From Alcaligenaceae bacterium (GTDB lineage Bacteria > Pseudomonadota > Gammaproteobacteria > Burkholderiales > Burkholderiaceae_B): a stretch of DNA of 50,852 bases. A program made the translations under genes and the position numbers. The stretch covers positions 1 to 50,852 of the forward strand of contig JAJUJD010000005.1 of assembly GCA_029267315.1 (NCBI GenBank). The letters run 5' to 3'. How positions within the stretch are numbered: position 1 is the first letter of the stretch; the number at the start of each line of letters is the position of its first letter. Below are positions 28,124 through 39,589 of the stretch, one piece after another. The notes beneath the pieces are model-generated. The model did no database searches and was not told the DNA's origin. It saw only the letters and a program-made list of their open reading frames with translations.

Positions 28124-29173
28124 ATGTATAAACGCCTCACCGCCGCCTTATTGTCGGCTTTCGCGCTCAGCTCGCCCGTCATGGCAAGCGAAATCAATGT
28201 CGAAGAACTGCGCACTCTGGCCAATAACCTGTTCAAGCCCATTCCTACGGCCGATGTCATCATCAAGGAAAAAGGCCTCACGCCAGAACAAATCGAGCTG
28301 GGCCAGTGGCTGTGGTTCGAACCGCGCCTGTCCAAGAGCCACATCATCACCTGTAACACCTGCCACAGCGTAGGCACTGGTGGCGCAGACAACATCCCCA
28401 CGTCGGTGGGTCACGGCTGGCAACATGGCCCGCGCAACTCTCCGACTGTACTGAACGCCGTGTTCAACGTTGCACAGTTCTGGGATGGCCGTGCCGCCGA
28501 CCTGGCGGAACAGGCAAAGGGCCCTGTTCAAGCCAGTGTTGAAATGAACGCCACGCCGGACCTCGTCGAAGAGACGCTGCGCAGCATCCCTGACTACGTC
28601 GAAAAATTCGCCGCCGCCTTCCCCCAGGAAAAGGATCCGGTGAACTTCGACAATATGGCCAAGGCATTGGAAGCCTTTGAGTCGACCCTTGTGACTCCCA
28701 ACTCACGCATGGACCAGTTCCTGCTCGGCAAGGACACCCTCAACAAACAGGAACTCACCGGCCTGCGTACCTTCATCGACAAGGGTTGTATTGCCTGCCA
28801 CTCTGGCGTGAACTTCGGTGGCCAAAACTACTATCCCTTCGGTTTGGTGAAGCGGCCTGGCGCTGACATTCTGCCCGAGGGCGACCGCGGCCGTTTCGAC
28901 GTGACCAAGACGGCTTCCGATGAATACGTATTCCGCGCAGCTCCGCTGCGAAACGTAGCGCTGACGGCCCCCTACTTCCATAGCGGCGAAGTCTGGAGTC
29001 TGGAAGAGGCCGTTGCGCTGATGGGTACCAGCCAGCTGGGCACCGAGTTGAATGAGGAAGAAGTGAAGAACATCACCGCCTTCCTGCACACGCTCACCGG
29101 GGACCAACCGGTGGTGACGTATCCCGCCCTGCCCGCCAGCACGGCCCAAACTCCGCGCCCATCGCGCATGTAA
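28124..29173 (+). CDS. Di-haem cytochrome c peroxidase, periplasmic
   Basis: Signal peptide; two CxxCH motifs (CNTCHSVG, CIACHSG); typical Ccp/MauG sequence. Confidence 0.95.
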   Translation: MYKRLTAALLSAFALSSPVMASEINVEELRTLANNLFKPIPTADVIIKEKGLTPEQIELGQWLWFEPRLSKSHIITCNTCHSVGTGGADNIPTSVGHGWQHGPRNSPTVLNAVFNVAQFWDGRAADLAEQAKGPVQASVEMNATPDLVEETLRSIPDYVEKFAAAFPQEKDPVNFDNMAKALEAFESTLVTPNSRMDQFLLGKDTLNKQELTGLRTFIDKGCIACHSGVNFGGQNYYPFGLVKRPGADILPEGDRGRFDVTKTASDEYVFRAAPLRNVALTAPYFHSGEVWSLEEAVALMGTSQLGTELNEEEVKNITAFLHTLTGDQPVVTYPALPASTAQTPRPSRM

Positions 29174-29312
29174 GCAGTGACGTTGGCCCTGGGTTGCAGA
29201 ACACAGGGCCAGCCCCCCGCGCCCCGCGTGAGACCTGAACATCAGAATTCCAATGGTCAGTTCAGCGCCGGAGCGTTGTCATTTTCGGCCCCAACTATGA
29301 CAAAGCTTGGCG

Positions 29313-30158
29313 TCAGCCGTTTCGTGGCGGCGGGAAGGCCGGCAATGCCCGCTTATGTGCCGTACGCCTGAAGGTGGCAAGAATCACCTCATAGGCTTCG
29401 TCGGACACCTGCTTGCCCTCCAGGAAGTTGTCGATGTCGTTGTAACTGACGCCCAAAGCCACTTCGTCGGGTTTCAGCGGGCTCAATGATTCCAGATCAG
29501 CGGTAGGAACCTTGTTAACTTGCTCGTCCGGCGCGCCCATGACCTTGGCCAGCGTGCGCACGCGGCGCTTATTCAAGCCAGTGAGGGGAGTGACATCCGC
29601 CGCGCCGTCGCCATATTTGGTGAAGAACCCCACCAGCGCCTCAGCAGCGTGATCCGTACCCACGACCAGGCCTTGGCGCGCACCCGCCACGGTGAACTGA
29701 GCAATCATGCGCTGGCGCGCCTTGATATTCCCCAGCACGAAATCTTTCTGCGCCTCGTCGCGGAACTCCAGACCACCGGCAATGCACTTTTCCAGAATGG
29801 CGTCGCTGGCGGGCTTAATGTTTACCACCAGGGTTTCGTCGGGCTGGATCACTTTCAGGCTCATCTGCGCGTCGGACTCATCGCGTTGCTCGCCATAAGG
29901 CAGGCGCATTGCGATAAAGCTGGCCTCGTAGCCGCGGGAACGGCACAGTTCCACCGCCCGCTGCGACAGGCAGCCACCCACCAATGAATCCACGCCACCG
30001 CTAATGCCCAGCACCAGGGTGCGCATGCCTGCAGACTGCAGGTAGTTGGCCAGGAACTCCGTGCGATGCTCGATTTCTGCCTCTGCATCGAAGCTGGGGC
30101 TGACATAGAGCTGTTCAATGATGTCGCGCTGCATGGCGCGTTGTTCAGGTGTTGCCAC
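29313..30158 (-). CDS. nadE: Ammonia-dependent NAD+ synthetase
   Basis: LVLGISGGVDSLVGG PP-loop, VVGTDHAAEALVGFFTKYGDGAADVTPLTGLNKRRVRTLAK. Confidence 0.96.
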   Translation of the reverse strand: MATPEQRAMQRDIIEQLYVSPSFDAEAEIEHRTEFLANYLQSAGMRTLVLGISGGVDSLVGGCLSQRAVELCRSRGYEASFIAMRLPYGEQRDESDAQMSLKVIQPDETLVVNIKPASDAILEKCIAGGLEFRDEAQKDFVLGNIKARQRMIAQFTVAGARQGLVVGTDHAAEALVGFFTKYGDGAADVTPLTGLNKRRVRTLAKVMGAPDEQVNKVPTADLESLSPLKPDEVALGVSYNDIDNFLEGKQVSDEAYEVILATFRRTAHKRALPAFPPPRNG

Positions 30159-30178
30159 GTTGTCTTCCTCAGACAGGG

Positions 30179-31864
30179 TTAAAACCGGTCCAGCACCGCG
30201 CCCGTGCTGGCGTTGGAAACATTAAATGCGAATTTGGCCTGCACGCCGCGGGTATAGCGCGGGGGCGGTGCCGACCAGGCCGCCCGCCTGCGGGCGAGCT
30301 CGTCGTCATCGACATGCAATTCCAGAGCCTGACGATGGGCATCAATGGTGATGCGGTCCCCCTCATGAACCAGGGCAATGCATCCGCCTTCAGCCGCTTC
30401 TGGCGCCACATGGCCGACAACCATGCCCCAGGTACCGCCAGAGAAACGTCCGTCGGTAATGAGTCCAACCGAGTCGCCAAGCCCGGCGCCAATTAGGGCG
30501 CTCGTTGGCGCCAGCATTTCCGGCATGCCCGGACCGCCGCGCGGGCCGAGATAGCGCAGAACGAGGATGTCGCCGGCCTGGATACGCCCTTCGAGAATAG
30601 CCTTCAGAGCGGACTGTTCATCGTCGAATACTCGTGCCGGGCCGGACATGACCGGGTTCTTCAGACCCGTGATCTTGGCCACCGAACCTTCGGGTGCCAG
30701 ATTGCCCTTCAGAATGGCAAGATGGCCCTCCGAATAGAGTGCCTTGTCGAGGGGGCGAATGACATCCTGCCCTTCCGGGGGAGAGGAAGGCACGTCTTTG
30801 AGAGTTTCTGCAATGGTGAGACCAGTGATGGTCTTGCATTCGCCGTGCAGCAAGCCGGCATCCAGCAACAACTTCATCACCTGGGGCACGCCGCCTGCCT
30901 TGTGGAAGTCCACAGTGAGGTAGCGCCCGCTGGGCTTCAAATCACAGATTACCGGCACTTTGCGGCGTACCCGCTCGAAGTCGTCAATGCTCCATTCCAC
31001 CTCTGCGGCGTGGGCAATTGCCAGCAGATGCAGCACAGCATTCGTAGAGCCCCCCACCGCCATCATCACGGCAGTGGCGTTTTCAATGGCTTCGCGGGTA
31101 ATGATGTCACGCGGCTTGATGTCGCGCTCGATAGCCTGCAGCAGCACCCGCGCCGATTCGGCCGCAGATTTAACCTTTTCCTCATGCACGTTCGCCATAC
31201 TGGAGGAATAGGGCAAGCTCATGCCCATGGCTTCGAACGCGGCGCTCATGGAATTTGCGGAATACATGCCGCCACAAGAGCCCGGCCCTGGAATGGCATG
31301 GCGCTCAATGTCTTTCAGCCCCGCATCGTTCAGCCGGCCGGCAGCATGTTCGCCAACGGCTTCGAAAACACTGACAATATTCAGATCTTTGCCATTCAAG
31401 CGGCCCGGCATAATGGTGCCGCCGTACACATAGATGGCTGGCACGTTGGCCCGCAAGATGCCCATCATGCCGCCAGGCATGTTCTTGTCGCAGCCGCCGA
31501 TCACCAGCACCCCGTCCATCCACTGCCCCTGGACGCAGGTTTCCACGCAGTCGGCAATGACTTCGCGCGACACCAGCGAATACTTCATCCCTTCTGTCCC
31601 CATGGACATGCCATCAGAGATGGTGGGCGTACCAAAGACCTGCGGGTTGCCACCGGCTTCACGTATGGCTGCCTCGGCGGCATCGGCCAGTTTCTGCAAG
31701 CCACTATTGCACGGAGTAATGGTGCTATGGCCGTTCGCTATGCCCACCATCGGCTTGGAGAAATCAGAGTCGGTGTAGCCCAGGGCGTAGTACATGGAAC
31801 GGTTGGGAGCCCGTTCGGACCCTTCAACTATGTTTGCGGAGCGCCTGCGTCGGGAAATGCTCAT
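30179..31864 (-). CDS. ilvD: Dihydroxy-acid dehydratase, shorter type
   Basis: [53 protein letters not shown]. Confidence 0.95.
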   Translation of the reverse strand: MSISRRRRSANIVEGSERAPNRSMYYALGYTDSDFSKPMVGIANGHSTITPCNSGLQKLADAAEAAIREAGGNPQVFGTPTISDGMSMGTEGMKYSLVSREVIADCVETCVQGQWMDGVLVIGGCDKNMPGGMMGILRANVPAIYVYGGTIMPGRLNGKDLNIVSVFEAVGEHAAGRLNDAGLKDIERHAIPGPGSCGGMYSANSMSAAFEAMGMSLPYSSSMANVHEEKVKSAAESARVLLQAIERDIKPRDIITREAIENATAVMMAVGGSTNAVLHLLAIAHAAEVEWSIDDFERVRRKVPVICDLKPSGRYLTVDFHKAGGVPQVMKLLLDAGLLHGECKTITGLTIAETLKDVPSSPPEGQDVIRPLDKALYSEGHLAILKGNLAPEGSVAKITGLKNPVMSGPARVFDDEQSALKAILEGRIQAGDILVLRYLGPRGGPGMPEMLAPTSALIGAGLGDSVGLITDGRFSGGTWGMVVGHVAPEAAEGGCIALVHEGDRITIDAHRQALELHVDDDELARRRAAWSAPPPRYTRGVQAKFAFNVSNASTGAVLDRF

Positions 31865-31976
31865 TCGGTCCTCTCGTCAGAAATGGGGCGTGTCTACATG
31901 AATGAATGTTAAGGCACATCAAGGTCTCTGCGTTCAGATTCGTGCGATCATTCATCGGAAAAATTGCCAGCGCATC

Positions 31977-32414
31977 ATGCCTTATCCCCTGTTACTCGTT
32001 ATCCATTTATTCGCCGCCATCATGTTCGTGGGCACGGTTTTCTTTGAAGTGCTGATGCTGGAGGGCGTACGCAAACACGTGCCCAAGGAGGCGATGCGTA
32101 GCGTGGAAGGGGCAATCGGCCAACGCGCCCGGGCTGTCATGCCATGGGTATTGTTACTTCTGTTTGGCGCAGGCTTCGGTCTGGCCTGGTTTCACCGCGC
32201 GGCACTTGCGACACCGATGACCAGTCACTTCGGCCTGCTGCTCTTCATCAAGATAATGCTCGCACTCAGCGTCTTCGGGCATTTCCTCACCGCCATGGCT
32301 CTGCACAGCCTGGGGCGTCTGCGCTCTCGCGCCTCGCAGCGCATACACATCAGCGTATTCATCCACGTTGTCCTGATCGTGCTGCTTGCAAAGATCATGT
32401 TTTACGCAGGCTGA
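31977..32414 (+). CDS. Small membrane protein, CopD-like
   Basis: Four hydrophobic segments, LLLVIHLFAAIMFVGTVFFEVLML; start 31977 (MPYPLLLVIHLFA) preferred. Confidence 0.6.
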   Translation: MPYPLLLVIHLFAAIMFVGTVFFEVLMLEGVRKHVPKEAMRSVEGAIGQRARAVMPWVLLLLFGAGFGLAWFHRAALATPMTSHFGLLLFIKIMLALSVFGHFLTAMALHSLGRLRSRASQRIHISVFIHVVLIVLLAKIMFYAG

Positions 32415-32535
32415 TCGTACCGATTGCCAAGCGGGGGGTCTCCCCGTGCTAAAAAACGGCCAGCGATTCCGGGCTGTGCCCTGCACCTCACATGCGTCAT
32501 AATGGGTACAAAGCATATCTATCCTGGGAGGTTGT

Positions 32536-33285
32536 ATGGCAAACACTTCACCTGTCGTCCTGATAACCGGTGCGAGCCGTGGAATCGGCGCCGCGGCAGC
32601 AACGCTGGCAGCGCGCGACGGCTTTGATGTGGCCATCGGCTATGTCAAGAACGAGGCCGCAGCACAGCAGGTTGCCGAGGCCGTACGCAGACGCGGGCGT
32701 CGTGCCGTCACTGTGCAAGGTGACGTCGCCAATCTCGAAGACATATCCCGCATGTTCATCCAGGCTGAAGAGCAATTAGGCACAGTGACCGCCCTGGTTA
32801 ACAACAGCGGCATCACCGGCCCCATCGGGCCTTTTTCCAAAACCACCAGCGAAACCGTTGAGCAGGTGTTTAGGGTGAACGTCTTCGGCACCATAGAAGC
32901 CTGCCGCCAGGCCGTGGAACGGTTCCGGCATAACGGCATTCCCGGGGTCATTGTCAATGTTTCGTCAGTGGCAGCCAGCACAGGCAGCCCCAACGAATAT
33001 ATCCACTATGCAGCCAGCAAGGCGGCAGTAGAGACATTCACCGTTGGGCTGGCACGCGAAGTGGCGGAACACGGGATTCGGGTATGCGCCGTGGCGCCGG
33101 GTTCCACGCTGACTGACATCCATGCCACCGCCGGCGAACCCGACCGGCCCCTGCGCGTCGCGCCGCGTATTCCCATGGGCCGCCTGGCCCAGCCGGAAGA
33201 AATTGCCGAGACCATCACCTGGCTGCTTTCACCGGCCGCTTCGTACCTGACTGGCACGGTAGTGCGCTGTTCCGGCGGGGTGTGA
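32536..33285 (+). CDS. Short-chain dehydrogenase/reductase
   Basis: VLITGASRGIGAAAATLAA, NNSG, YAASKAAVE catalytic motif. Confidence 0.94.
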   Translation: MANTSPVVLITGASRGIGAAAATLAARDGFDVAIGYVKNEAAAQQVAEAVRRRGRRAVTVQGDVANLEDISRMFIQAEEQLGTVTALVNNSGITGPIGPFSKTTSETVEQVFRVNVFGTIEACRQAVERFRHNGIPGVIVNVSSVAASTGSPNEYIHYAASKAAVETFTVGLAREVAEHGIRVCAVAPGSTLTDIHATAGEPDRPLRVAPRIPMGRLAQPEEIAETITWLLSPAASYLTGTVVRCSGGV

Positions 33286-33296
33286 TCTCAGCGAAA

Positions 33297-33326
33297 CGGG
33301 CCCACCAGCAACAGCTGGTGGGCCCG
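33297..33326. terminator. Perfect 13-bp inverted repeat between convergent genes
   Basis: CGGGCCCACCAGC-AACA-GCTGGTGGGCCCG, no U-tract. Confidence 0.5.
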
Positions 33327-33351
33327 CCTCAAATCAGTGCTGCAGCCGAAT

Positions 33352-35259
33352 TCAGGCGGTCACACTGCCTTCCGTCTGGCGCTGTGAAGTTGCTGCCGTG
33401 CCACGCAGCTGAGAAAGGTCGCGTACTGCGCCGCGGTCGGCCGACGTTGCCAGCGCGGCGTAGGCACGCAATGCCTGAGACACTACGCGTTCGCGGTTTT
33501 CAGGCTGCCAGGCGCGGTCACCGCGCGCTTCCATTTCAGCGCGCCGGTCTTCAAGCTCTTCATCGCTGATCGCCAGGTGAATACGACGATTCGGAATGTC
33601 GATTTCAATTGTGTCACCATCACGCACCAAGCCAATATTGCCGCCTTCAGCGGCTTCCGGCGATGCGTGGCCAATTACCAGCCCGGATGAACCTCCGGAG
33701 AAGCGACCGTCGGTCAGCAGTGCGGATGACGCCCCCAGACCCTTGGACTTCAGATAGGAGGTGGGATAGAGCATCTCCTGCATGCCTGGACCGCCCTTGG
33801 GCCCTTCGTAACGGATGATGACCACATCACCCGCTTTCACCTTGTCGCCCAGAATGCCGTCCACGGCATCTTCCTGGCTTTCGAAAACGCGGGCCTTACC
33901 TGTGAAGGTGAGAATGCTTTCGTCCACGCCGGCCGTCTTGACGATGCAGCCATTCACCGCCAAATTCCCGTACAGCACGGCCAGGCCGCCGTCCTTGGAA
34001 TAGGCGTGTTCAACAGAGCGGATGCAGCCGTTCTGGCGGTCGGTATCGAGTTCGGCGTAATAAGTATTCTGGCTGAAGGCTTCCTTGCTGCGCACATTGC
34101 CCGGTGCCGTCTTGTAGAACTGCTTCACTTCTTCGGAAACGCCCGGGTTCATAATGTCCCAGGTTTCGATTGCCTTACCTAAGGTGCCGCTGGCGATATT
34201 GCCCACGTCCAGGTGCAGGAGATCGGCCCGGGCCAGCTCACCCAAGATGCCCAGAATACCGCCAGCGCGGTGCACATCCTCGATATGGTATTTGTCCGTG
34301 GCCGGCGCCAGCTTACTCAGGCAGGGCACACGGCGTGACAGACGGTCGATGTCCGACATGGTGAAGTCGACGCCTGCTTCCTGAGCGGCCGCCAGCAGGT
34401 GAAGCACGGTATTGGTGGACCCACCCATGGCGATGTCCAGTGTCATGGCGTTCTCAAACGCCTTGAAGTTGGCGATATTGCGCGGCAGCACAGAAGCGTC
34501 GTCCTGCTCGTAATAGCGGCGGCACAGTTCCACAATCTTCTTGCCGGCCTCCTCGAACAGTGTCTTGCGCCGTGCGTGGGTGGCCAGCACGGTGCCGTTG
34601 CCGGGCAGCGCCAACCCCAGGGCCTCCGTCAGGCAGTTCATGGAGTTCGCAGTGAACATGCCCGAACAGGAGCCACAGGTTGGGCAGGCGGCGCGCTCGG
34701 CCTCGGCCGCTTCCTCGTCCGTTACGTTGGGATCAGCCGCCTTGATCATGGCATCGACCAGATCCAGCTTCTGAACCACCATGCGCGTGTTCGGGTCATA
34801 GACCTTGCCGGCCTCCATGGGGCCGCCCGACACGAATACGACGGGAATGTTCAGCCGGAGAGCGGCCATCAACATTCCCGGTGTGATCTTGTCGCAGTTC
34901 GAGATGCAGACCATGGCGTCGGCGCAGTGGCCGTTCACCATGTACTCGACCGAATCGGCAATGAGTTCGCGGGAAGGCAGCGAATAAAGCATTCCGCCAT
35001 GCCCCATGGCGATGCCGTCATCAATGGCGATCGTGTTGAATTCTTTCGCCACACCGCCTGCCGCTTCGATCTGCCGCGCCACCAGTTGGCCCAGGTCCTT
35101 CAGGTGGACGTGTCCGGGAACGAACTGGGTGAAGGAGTTCACGACGGCAATAATCGGCTTGTTGAAGTCGTCGTCGTTCATGCCCGTAGCGCGCCAAAGC
35201 GCACGGGCCCCGGCCATATTGCGGCCATGCGTGGAGGTACGTGATCGATATTGCGGCAT
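33352..35259 (-). CDS. ilvD: Dihydroxy-acid dehydratase, E. coli IlvD type
   Basis: [27 protein letters not shown] start matches E. coli Ilv[30 protein letters not shown]. Confidence 0.97.
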   Translation of the reverse strand: MPQYRSRTSTHGRNMAGARALWRATGMNDDDFNKPIIAVVNSFTQFVPGHVHLKDLGQLVARQIEAAGGVAKEFNTIAIDDGIAMGHGGMLYSLPSRELIADSVEYMVNGHCADAMVCISNCDKITPGMLMAALRLNIPVVFVSGGPMEAGKVYDPNTRMVVQKLDLVDAMIKAADPNVTDEEAAEAERAACPTCGSCSGMFTANSMNCLTEALGLALPGNGTVLATHARRKTLFEEAGKKIVELCRRYYEQDDASVLPRNIANFKAFENAMTLDIAMGGSTNTVLHLLAAAQEAGVDFTMSDIDRLSRRVPCLSKLAPATDKYHIEDVHRAGGILGILGELARADLLHLDVGNIASGTLGKAIETWDIMNPGVSEEVKQFYKTAPGNVRSKEAFSQNTYYAELDTDRQNGCIRSVEHAYSKDGGLAVLYGNLAVNGCIVKTAGVDESILTFTGKARVFESQEDAVDGILGDKVKAGDVVIIRYEGPKGGPGMQEMLYPTSYLKSKGLGASSALLTDGRFSGGSSGLVIGHASPEAAEGGNIGLVRDGDTIEIDIPNRRIHLAISDEELEDRRAEMEARGDRAWQPENRERVVSQALRAYAALATSADRGAVRDLSQLRGTAATSQRQTEGSVTA

Positions 35260-35427
35260 TTTTCTCTCTGCTAGGAATCCAATGAAGGCGGGATATGGTG
35301 AAACAGGCTTTGAAAGACTTGTTCTAAGCGTGCCCGCAGCACACAATGATAATCTTCATCAGCAAAACTTTCCTTTGTAACGCAAAATCACACCGCGTTT
35401 TCCCTTTGATAGCCTCGAGGAGCAGCA

Positions 35428-38328
35428 GTGACCAAGCAACAACCGGCATCACCCCATAGCGCACTTCGACAAGATATTCGCCTGCTTGGCAAAACGCTCG
35501 GGGAAGTCATCAAAGAAACAGACGGCAAAGCCATCTATGACACCATAGAAAAACTGCGCCGCGCAGCCGTGAAATTTCGCCGCGAAGGGGACGCCAGCCA
35601 GGAGCCCGTTCTGGAACGTGCCATTCGGCGTCTGGATGATGAACAGGTCAACCTGGTGGCGCGAGCCTTCGGCTATTTCCTTCATCTTTCCAATATTGCC
35701 GAGGACCGCGAACAGAAGCGTCGGCAAAGGGAACACGAGCTGAGTGAACGGCCGCCCGTCCGGGGCAGCCTGCGCGACGCTCTGAGTTTTCTGAGGGAAC
35801 GCGGCGTTAAACCACGCAAGGTGCTGAGGGCTCTGCAGGAAATGAGCATCGTACCCGTGCTGACCGCCCACCCAACGGAGGTCCAGCGTAAAAGCACCTT
35901 GGATTTGCACCGGGAGATTGCCCGGCAATTGCTGCAAGCCGATGACCCGCTGACACCTTGGGAACGGCAAGCCACCCTGCATCGGCTCACAGGCCTGGTG
36001 GCCACCATGTGGCAGACGCGCATGCTGCGCCAGCAAAAGCTCACCGTGCTGGATGAAATCGACAATGCCCTCGGTTATTACGAACACACATTTCTTAAGG
36101 CCATCCCGCGCCTTTATCAAGAACTGGCCACTCTGCTGGACGCTCAGGGCAAGGACACGCTGCACGCCCGCCCTGCTTTGCTGCCCCCCTTTCTTACCAC
36201 GGGCAGCTGGATAGGCGGGGACCGCGACGGCAACCCCAATGTGGATGCCGAAACCCTCGAACAGGCCCTTCTGCGGCAGTCCACCCGCGCTTTCCGCCAT
36301 TATCTAGAGGAAGTGAAGGCATTGGGCACTGAGTTGTCTATGTCTCGTACCCTCGTGAGGGTCAGCCCGGAACTGGAAGCGCTCTCCACGGAAAGCCGCG
36401 ACACATCCCTGCATCGAATCGACGAACCCTATCGGCGCGCCTGCATTCACATTTATGCCAGGCTGAACGCCACAGCACAGAAGATCGTTGGTCGCCCTTT
36501 AGCGAGTCGTCCCACCTACGAAGCCGACGCCTACGCCGACCCGGCTGAGCTCGAAGCCGATCTGAACCTCATCGCTGCCTCCCTGGAAGCCAACCATGGC
36601 AATGCCATTGCCCACCTGCGTCTGGGCGAGCTGCTTCAGGCGGTGCAGGTGTTTGGGTTCCATCTGGCCACGCTCGACCTGCGCCAGAGCTCCGACGTGC
36701 ATGAGCGCGTGCTGGACGAGCTTTTCTCAGCGGCCGGTGTTCAGCTCGATGGCAAGCCCGTGCGCTATCTGGAGCTCGGCGAAGCCCGCCGTATCGAATT
36801 GCTGCGCAGTGAGCTCGCTCAGGCGCGCCCGCTTTACTCACCCTGGCTGCAATACTCAGAAGAGACCACCAAGGAACTGAAAATTCTGCAGATGGCCGCC
36901 CGCTGCCGCGCACGCTTCGGGCCACGCGCCATTGAACAAGCAATCATCTCGCATACGGAAACGCTCAGCGACCTTCTCGAGGTGCTGGTATTGCAGCAGG
37001 AAACCGGGCTGTTGCGCCCCGACGCGCTTCGCGCCGACACGCAGCGCAGCGACGGCGACGGCGAGCCAAGCCAGCGCGATACCCAACTGGCTGCCGGCCT
37101 CATGGTGGTACCTTTGTTCGAAACCATTCCCGACCTGGAACGGGCGCCGGACATCATGGCTGCCTGGCTGGATCTCCCTGAAGTCCGCCAGCGCGTACGC
37201 ACTGCCCAGGGCGGCATCCAGGAAGTCATGCTGGGCTATTCCGACAGCAATAAAGACGGCGGCTACCTGACTTCAAACTGGTCGCTGTACTGTGCCGAAC
37301 GCGAACTGGTGAAGGTGTTCCAGAAACGCCATACAAGGCTACGCCTGTTTCACGGGCGCGGGGGCTCGGTGGCGCGAGGCGGCGGTCCCAGCTTCGAAGC
37401 CATTGTTGCCCAACCTCCAGGCACGGTGAACGGCCAGATCCGGCTGACCGAACAGGGGGAAGTCATACAGGGCAAGTACAAGGACGCCGAAGTCGGTCGC
37501 TGGCATTTGGAGAACATCGTTGCCGCCACCTTGGAGGCCAGCCTGACCCCACTGGCCGAGGCCACTGCCGCGGAGAATGCCCGCCTGGAAAAATATTTCG
37601 ATGCCATGCGTTGGATGTCCGAACAGGCGCAGGCAGCCTATCGCAAGCTGGTATACGGAACGGAAGGCTTTACGGAGTATTTTTTCGCCGCCACGCCGAT
37701 TCGTGAGATTGCCGAGCTGAATATTGGTTCGCGGCCTTCCGCCCGCAAGGCAACGCAGCGTATTGAAGATCTGCGCGCCATTCCCTGGGGCTTCTCCTGG
37801 GCTCAGTGCCGCCTGATGCTCACCGGTTGGTATGGAATGGGCACGGCAATGAAGCGTTATGTTGAAGAAGGCTGCAAGGGTGCGCCGCCCAGCGCGGAGA
37901 AGCGTTTGGCCCAGCTCCAGGAAATGGCAAGAGAATGGCCATTTTTCCGCACCCTGCTGTCCAATATGGAACAGGTCCTGGCCAAGACAGACCTCACCAT
38001 CGCGCGCCGCTATGCAACCCTGGTCGCCAACCGGCGGCTACGGGAACACATATTCACTGATGTGTCGGCAGAGTTCCACACCACCCTGGACATGTTCCGA
38101 CAGGTATGCGGACATGACTTGCTCGAACATGACCCGCAGCTGGCCGCTGCATTGCTGGAGCGCTTTGCCTATATCGACCCGCTGAATCATCTCCAAGTCG
38201 AACTGTTGCGGCGCCACCGTAAGCGTGGCCCCGTCGATTTCACCAGCAACGATGCCGAAAGCCGCAGCCAGCGGGCTATTCACATGACCATTAATGGTAT
38301 TGCTGCAGGGCTGCGTAACTCCGGGTGA
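35428..38328 (+). CDS. ppc: Phosphoenolpyruvate carboxylase
   Basis: [49 protein letters not shown], and AAGLRNSG-like C-terminus. Confidence 0.98.
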   Translation: MTKQQPASPHSALRQDIRLLGKTLGEVIKETDGKAIYDTIEKLRRAAVKFRREGDASQEPVLERAIRRLDDEQVNLVARAFGYFLHLSNIAEDREQKRRQREHELSERPPVRGSLRDALSFLRERGVKPRKVLRALQEMSIVPVLTAHPTEVQRKSTLDLHREIARQLLQADDPLTPWERQATLHRLTGLVATMWQTRMLRQQKLTVLDEIDNALGYYEHTFLKAIPRLYQELATLLDAQGKDTLHARPALLPPFLTTGSWIGGDRDGNPNVDAETLEQALLRQSTRAFRHYLEEVKALGTELSMSRTLVRVSPELEALSTESRDTSLHRIDEPYRRACIHIYARLNATAQKIVGRPLASRPTYEADAYADPAELEADLNLIAASLEANHGNAIAHLRLGELLQAVQVFGFHLATLDLRQSSDVHERVLDELFSAAGVQLDGKPVRYLELGEARRIELLRSELAQARPLYSPWLQYSEETTKELKILQMAARCRARFGPRAIEQAIISHTETLSDLLEVLVLQQETGLLRPDALRADTQRSDGDGEPSQRDTQLAAGLMVVPLFETIPDLERAPDIMAAWLDLPEVRQRVRTAQGGIQEVMLGYSDSNKDGGYLTSNWSLYCAERELVKVFQKRHTRLRLFHGRGGSVARGGGPSFEAIVAQPPGTVNGQIRLTEQGEVIQGKYKDAEVGRWHLENIVAATLEASLTPLAEATAAENARLEKYFDAMRWMSEQAQAAYRKLVYGTEGFTEYFFAATPIREIAELNIGSRPSARKATQRIEDLRAIPWGFSWAQCRLMLTGWYGMGTAMKRYVEEGCKGAPPSAEKRLAQLQEMAREWPFFRTLLSNMEQVLAKTDLTIARRYATLVANRRLREHIFTDVSAEFHTTLDMFRQVCGHDLLEHDPQLAAALLERFAYIDPLNHLQVELLRRHRKRGPVDFTSNDAESRSQRAIHMTINGIAAGLRNSG

Positions 38329-38331
38329 AGC

Positions 38332-39474
38332 ATGAACTCGCAGGACACACACAGCAAACCCTCCCCTGCCGAGGCGCTGACGCGCATGTCACTCAGTTCT
38401 CTGCAGGATACGCTCTCCAACCGAAGGCATTCCCGCGACTTCGCCTTTGCCCGTGGCGACTTCCTGCGCAACCGGGTGATGGTTGTCGGCGCGGTATTCC
38501 TCGTGCTGCTGCCACTATGGAGTGTGATCGACTGGTTCGCACTTCCGGCCGACAGCACCAAAATGGCCTTGGCCGCGCGCCTGGTCATGTTCGCAGTGCT
38601 GGCCCTTACCCTCTTGCTAGCACAGCGCAGCAAGGCTCGCTTGCAGCTGGCGCGTTTTACGGCTGGCCTGCTACTGGCTACGCCGGCCGTCTTCTATGCC
38701 GTGGTCATGTCAACAGTGACGACTGGACAGGCTGAAACCGTCTCCCTGGCCGGTTATAGCTTCATTCCGTACATGCTGGTGGCCATGCTGGCCATCTTCC
38801 CCTTCACTCTGGTCGAGTCTTCGGTGCTCGGCGGCGCCATCATCCTATTGGAAGCGTGGGCGCTGTACGCCACTGGCGTCCTTTTTAGCCTGAGCGGCCT
38901 GCAGGCAATATGGCTGCTGGCCGCTCTGCTGGTCATTGCGCTCACGTCCAATTACTTCCAGCTGGCCCTCATGATGCGCCTTTACCGGGAGGCCACACAC
39001 GACCCACTCACCGGCCTGCTCAACCGGGGCGCGCTGGTGCAGTCCATGGAACAGTATGCTCTGCATGCTCCTGATGCAGGACGCTGCCTGCTGGTCATGG
39101 ACCTTGACCATTTCAAGCGCATCAATGACACGCATGGTCATGCGTTCGGCGACGACATCCTGCGCCACTTTTCCGGCATCCTGCGGCGCTCCTTGCGGCC
39201 GGCCGATCTCGCCTGTCGCTATGGTGGCGAAGAGTTCGTGGCGATTCTGATGGACATCGACAAGGAAGCCGCCATGGCGGTCGCCGAGGACATCCGCACA
39301 CAGACCGAGGCCAGCATCCTGCACAACTACGATGGACAAGCCGTACGCTACACCGTCAGCATTGGCGTGGCGTCCCTTCATCACGACGAGACTTTCCAAC
39401 AGGCGGCCATGCGAGCAGACCACCGCCTTTACGAGGCCAAGAAAAGCTCCCGCAATCGTGTGGTCGGCGTGTAA
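38332..39474 (+). CDS. Membrane-anchored diguanylate cyclase (GGDEF domain)
   Basis: DPLTGLLNRGALVQ, LDHFKRINDTHGHAFGDDILRHFS, RYGGEEFVAIL. Confidence 0.95.
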   Translation: MNSQDTHSKPSPAEALTRMSLSSLQDTLSNRRHSRDFAFARGDFLRNRVMVVGAVFLVLLPLWSVIDWFALPADSTKMALAARLVMFAVLALTLLLAQRSKARLQLARFTAGLLLATPAVFYAVVMSTVTTGQAETVSLAGYSFIPYMLVAMLAIFPFTLVESSVLGGAIILLEAWALYATGVLFSLSGLQAIWLLAALLVIALTSNYFQLALMMRLYREATHDPLTGLLNRGALVQSMEQYALHAPDAGRCLLVMDLDHFKRINDTHGHAFGDDILRHFSGILRRSLRPADLACRYGGEEFVAILMDIDKEAAMAVAEDIRTQTEASILHNYDGQAVRYTVSIGVASLHHDETFQQAAMRADHRLYEAKKSSRNRVVGV

Positions 39475-39589
39475 GAGATCCGTGGTGAGCCCTTGCGACG
39501 CCCGCCTCGCACAGGCTGCTGTATCATGATGTTTGCCCGCACCCGGAAAACCGGGGCGGGCTGTATGTTTTTCCGCTTTCGCCTTCTTT

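Noticed and set aside
29185-29210. GGCCCTG/CAGGGCC stem after cytochrome c peroxidase as terminator
   Set aside because: 7-bp stem with a 12-nt loop and no U-tract; insufficient evidence.
30722-31912. 396-aa + strand ORF opposite ilvD
   Set aside because: Antisense shadow ORF of a strongly conserved enzyme; the His/Ala-rich composition is typical of a reverse-frame artefact.
34399-35244. 281-aa + strand ORF opposite the second ilvD
   Set aside because: Antisense shadow ORF with no supporting motif or start context.
24964-38328. pckG and ppc as a dedicated linked PEP-oxaloacetate cycle operon
   Set aside because: They are about 8.6 kb apart on opposite strands with unrelated genes between; proximity alone does not support a unit.
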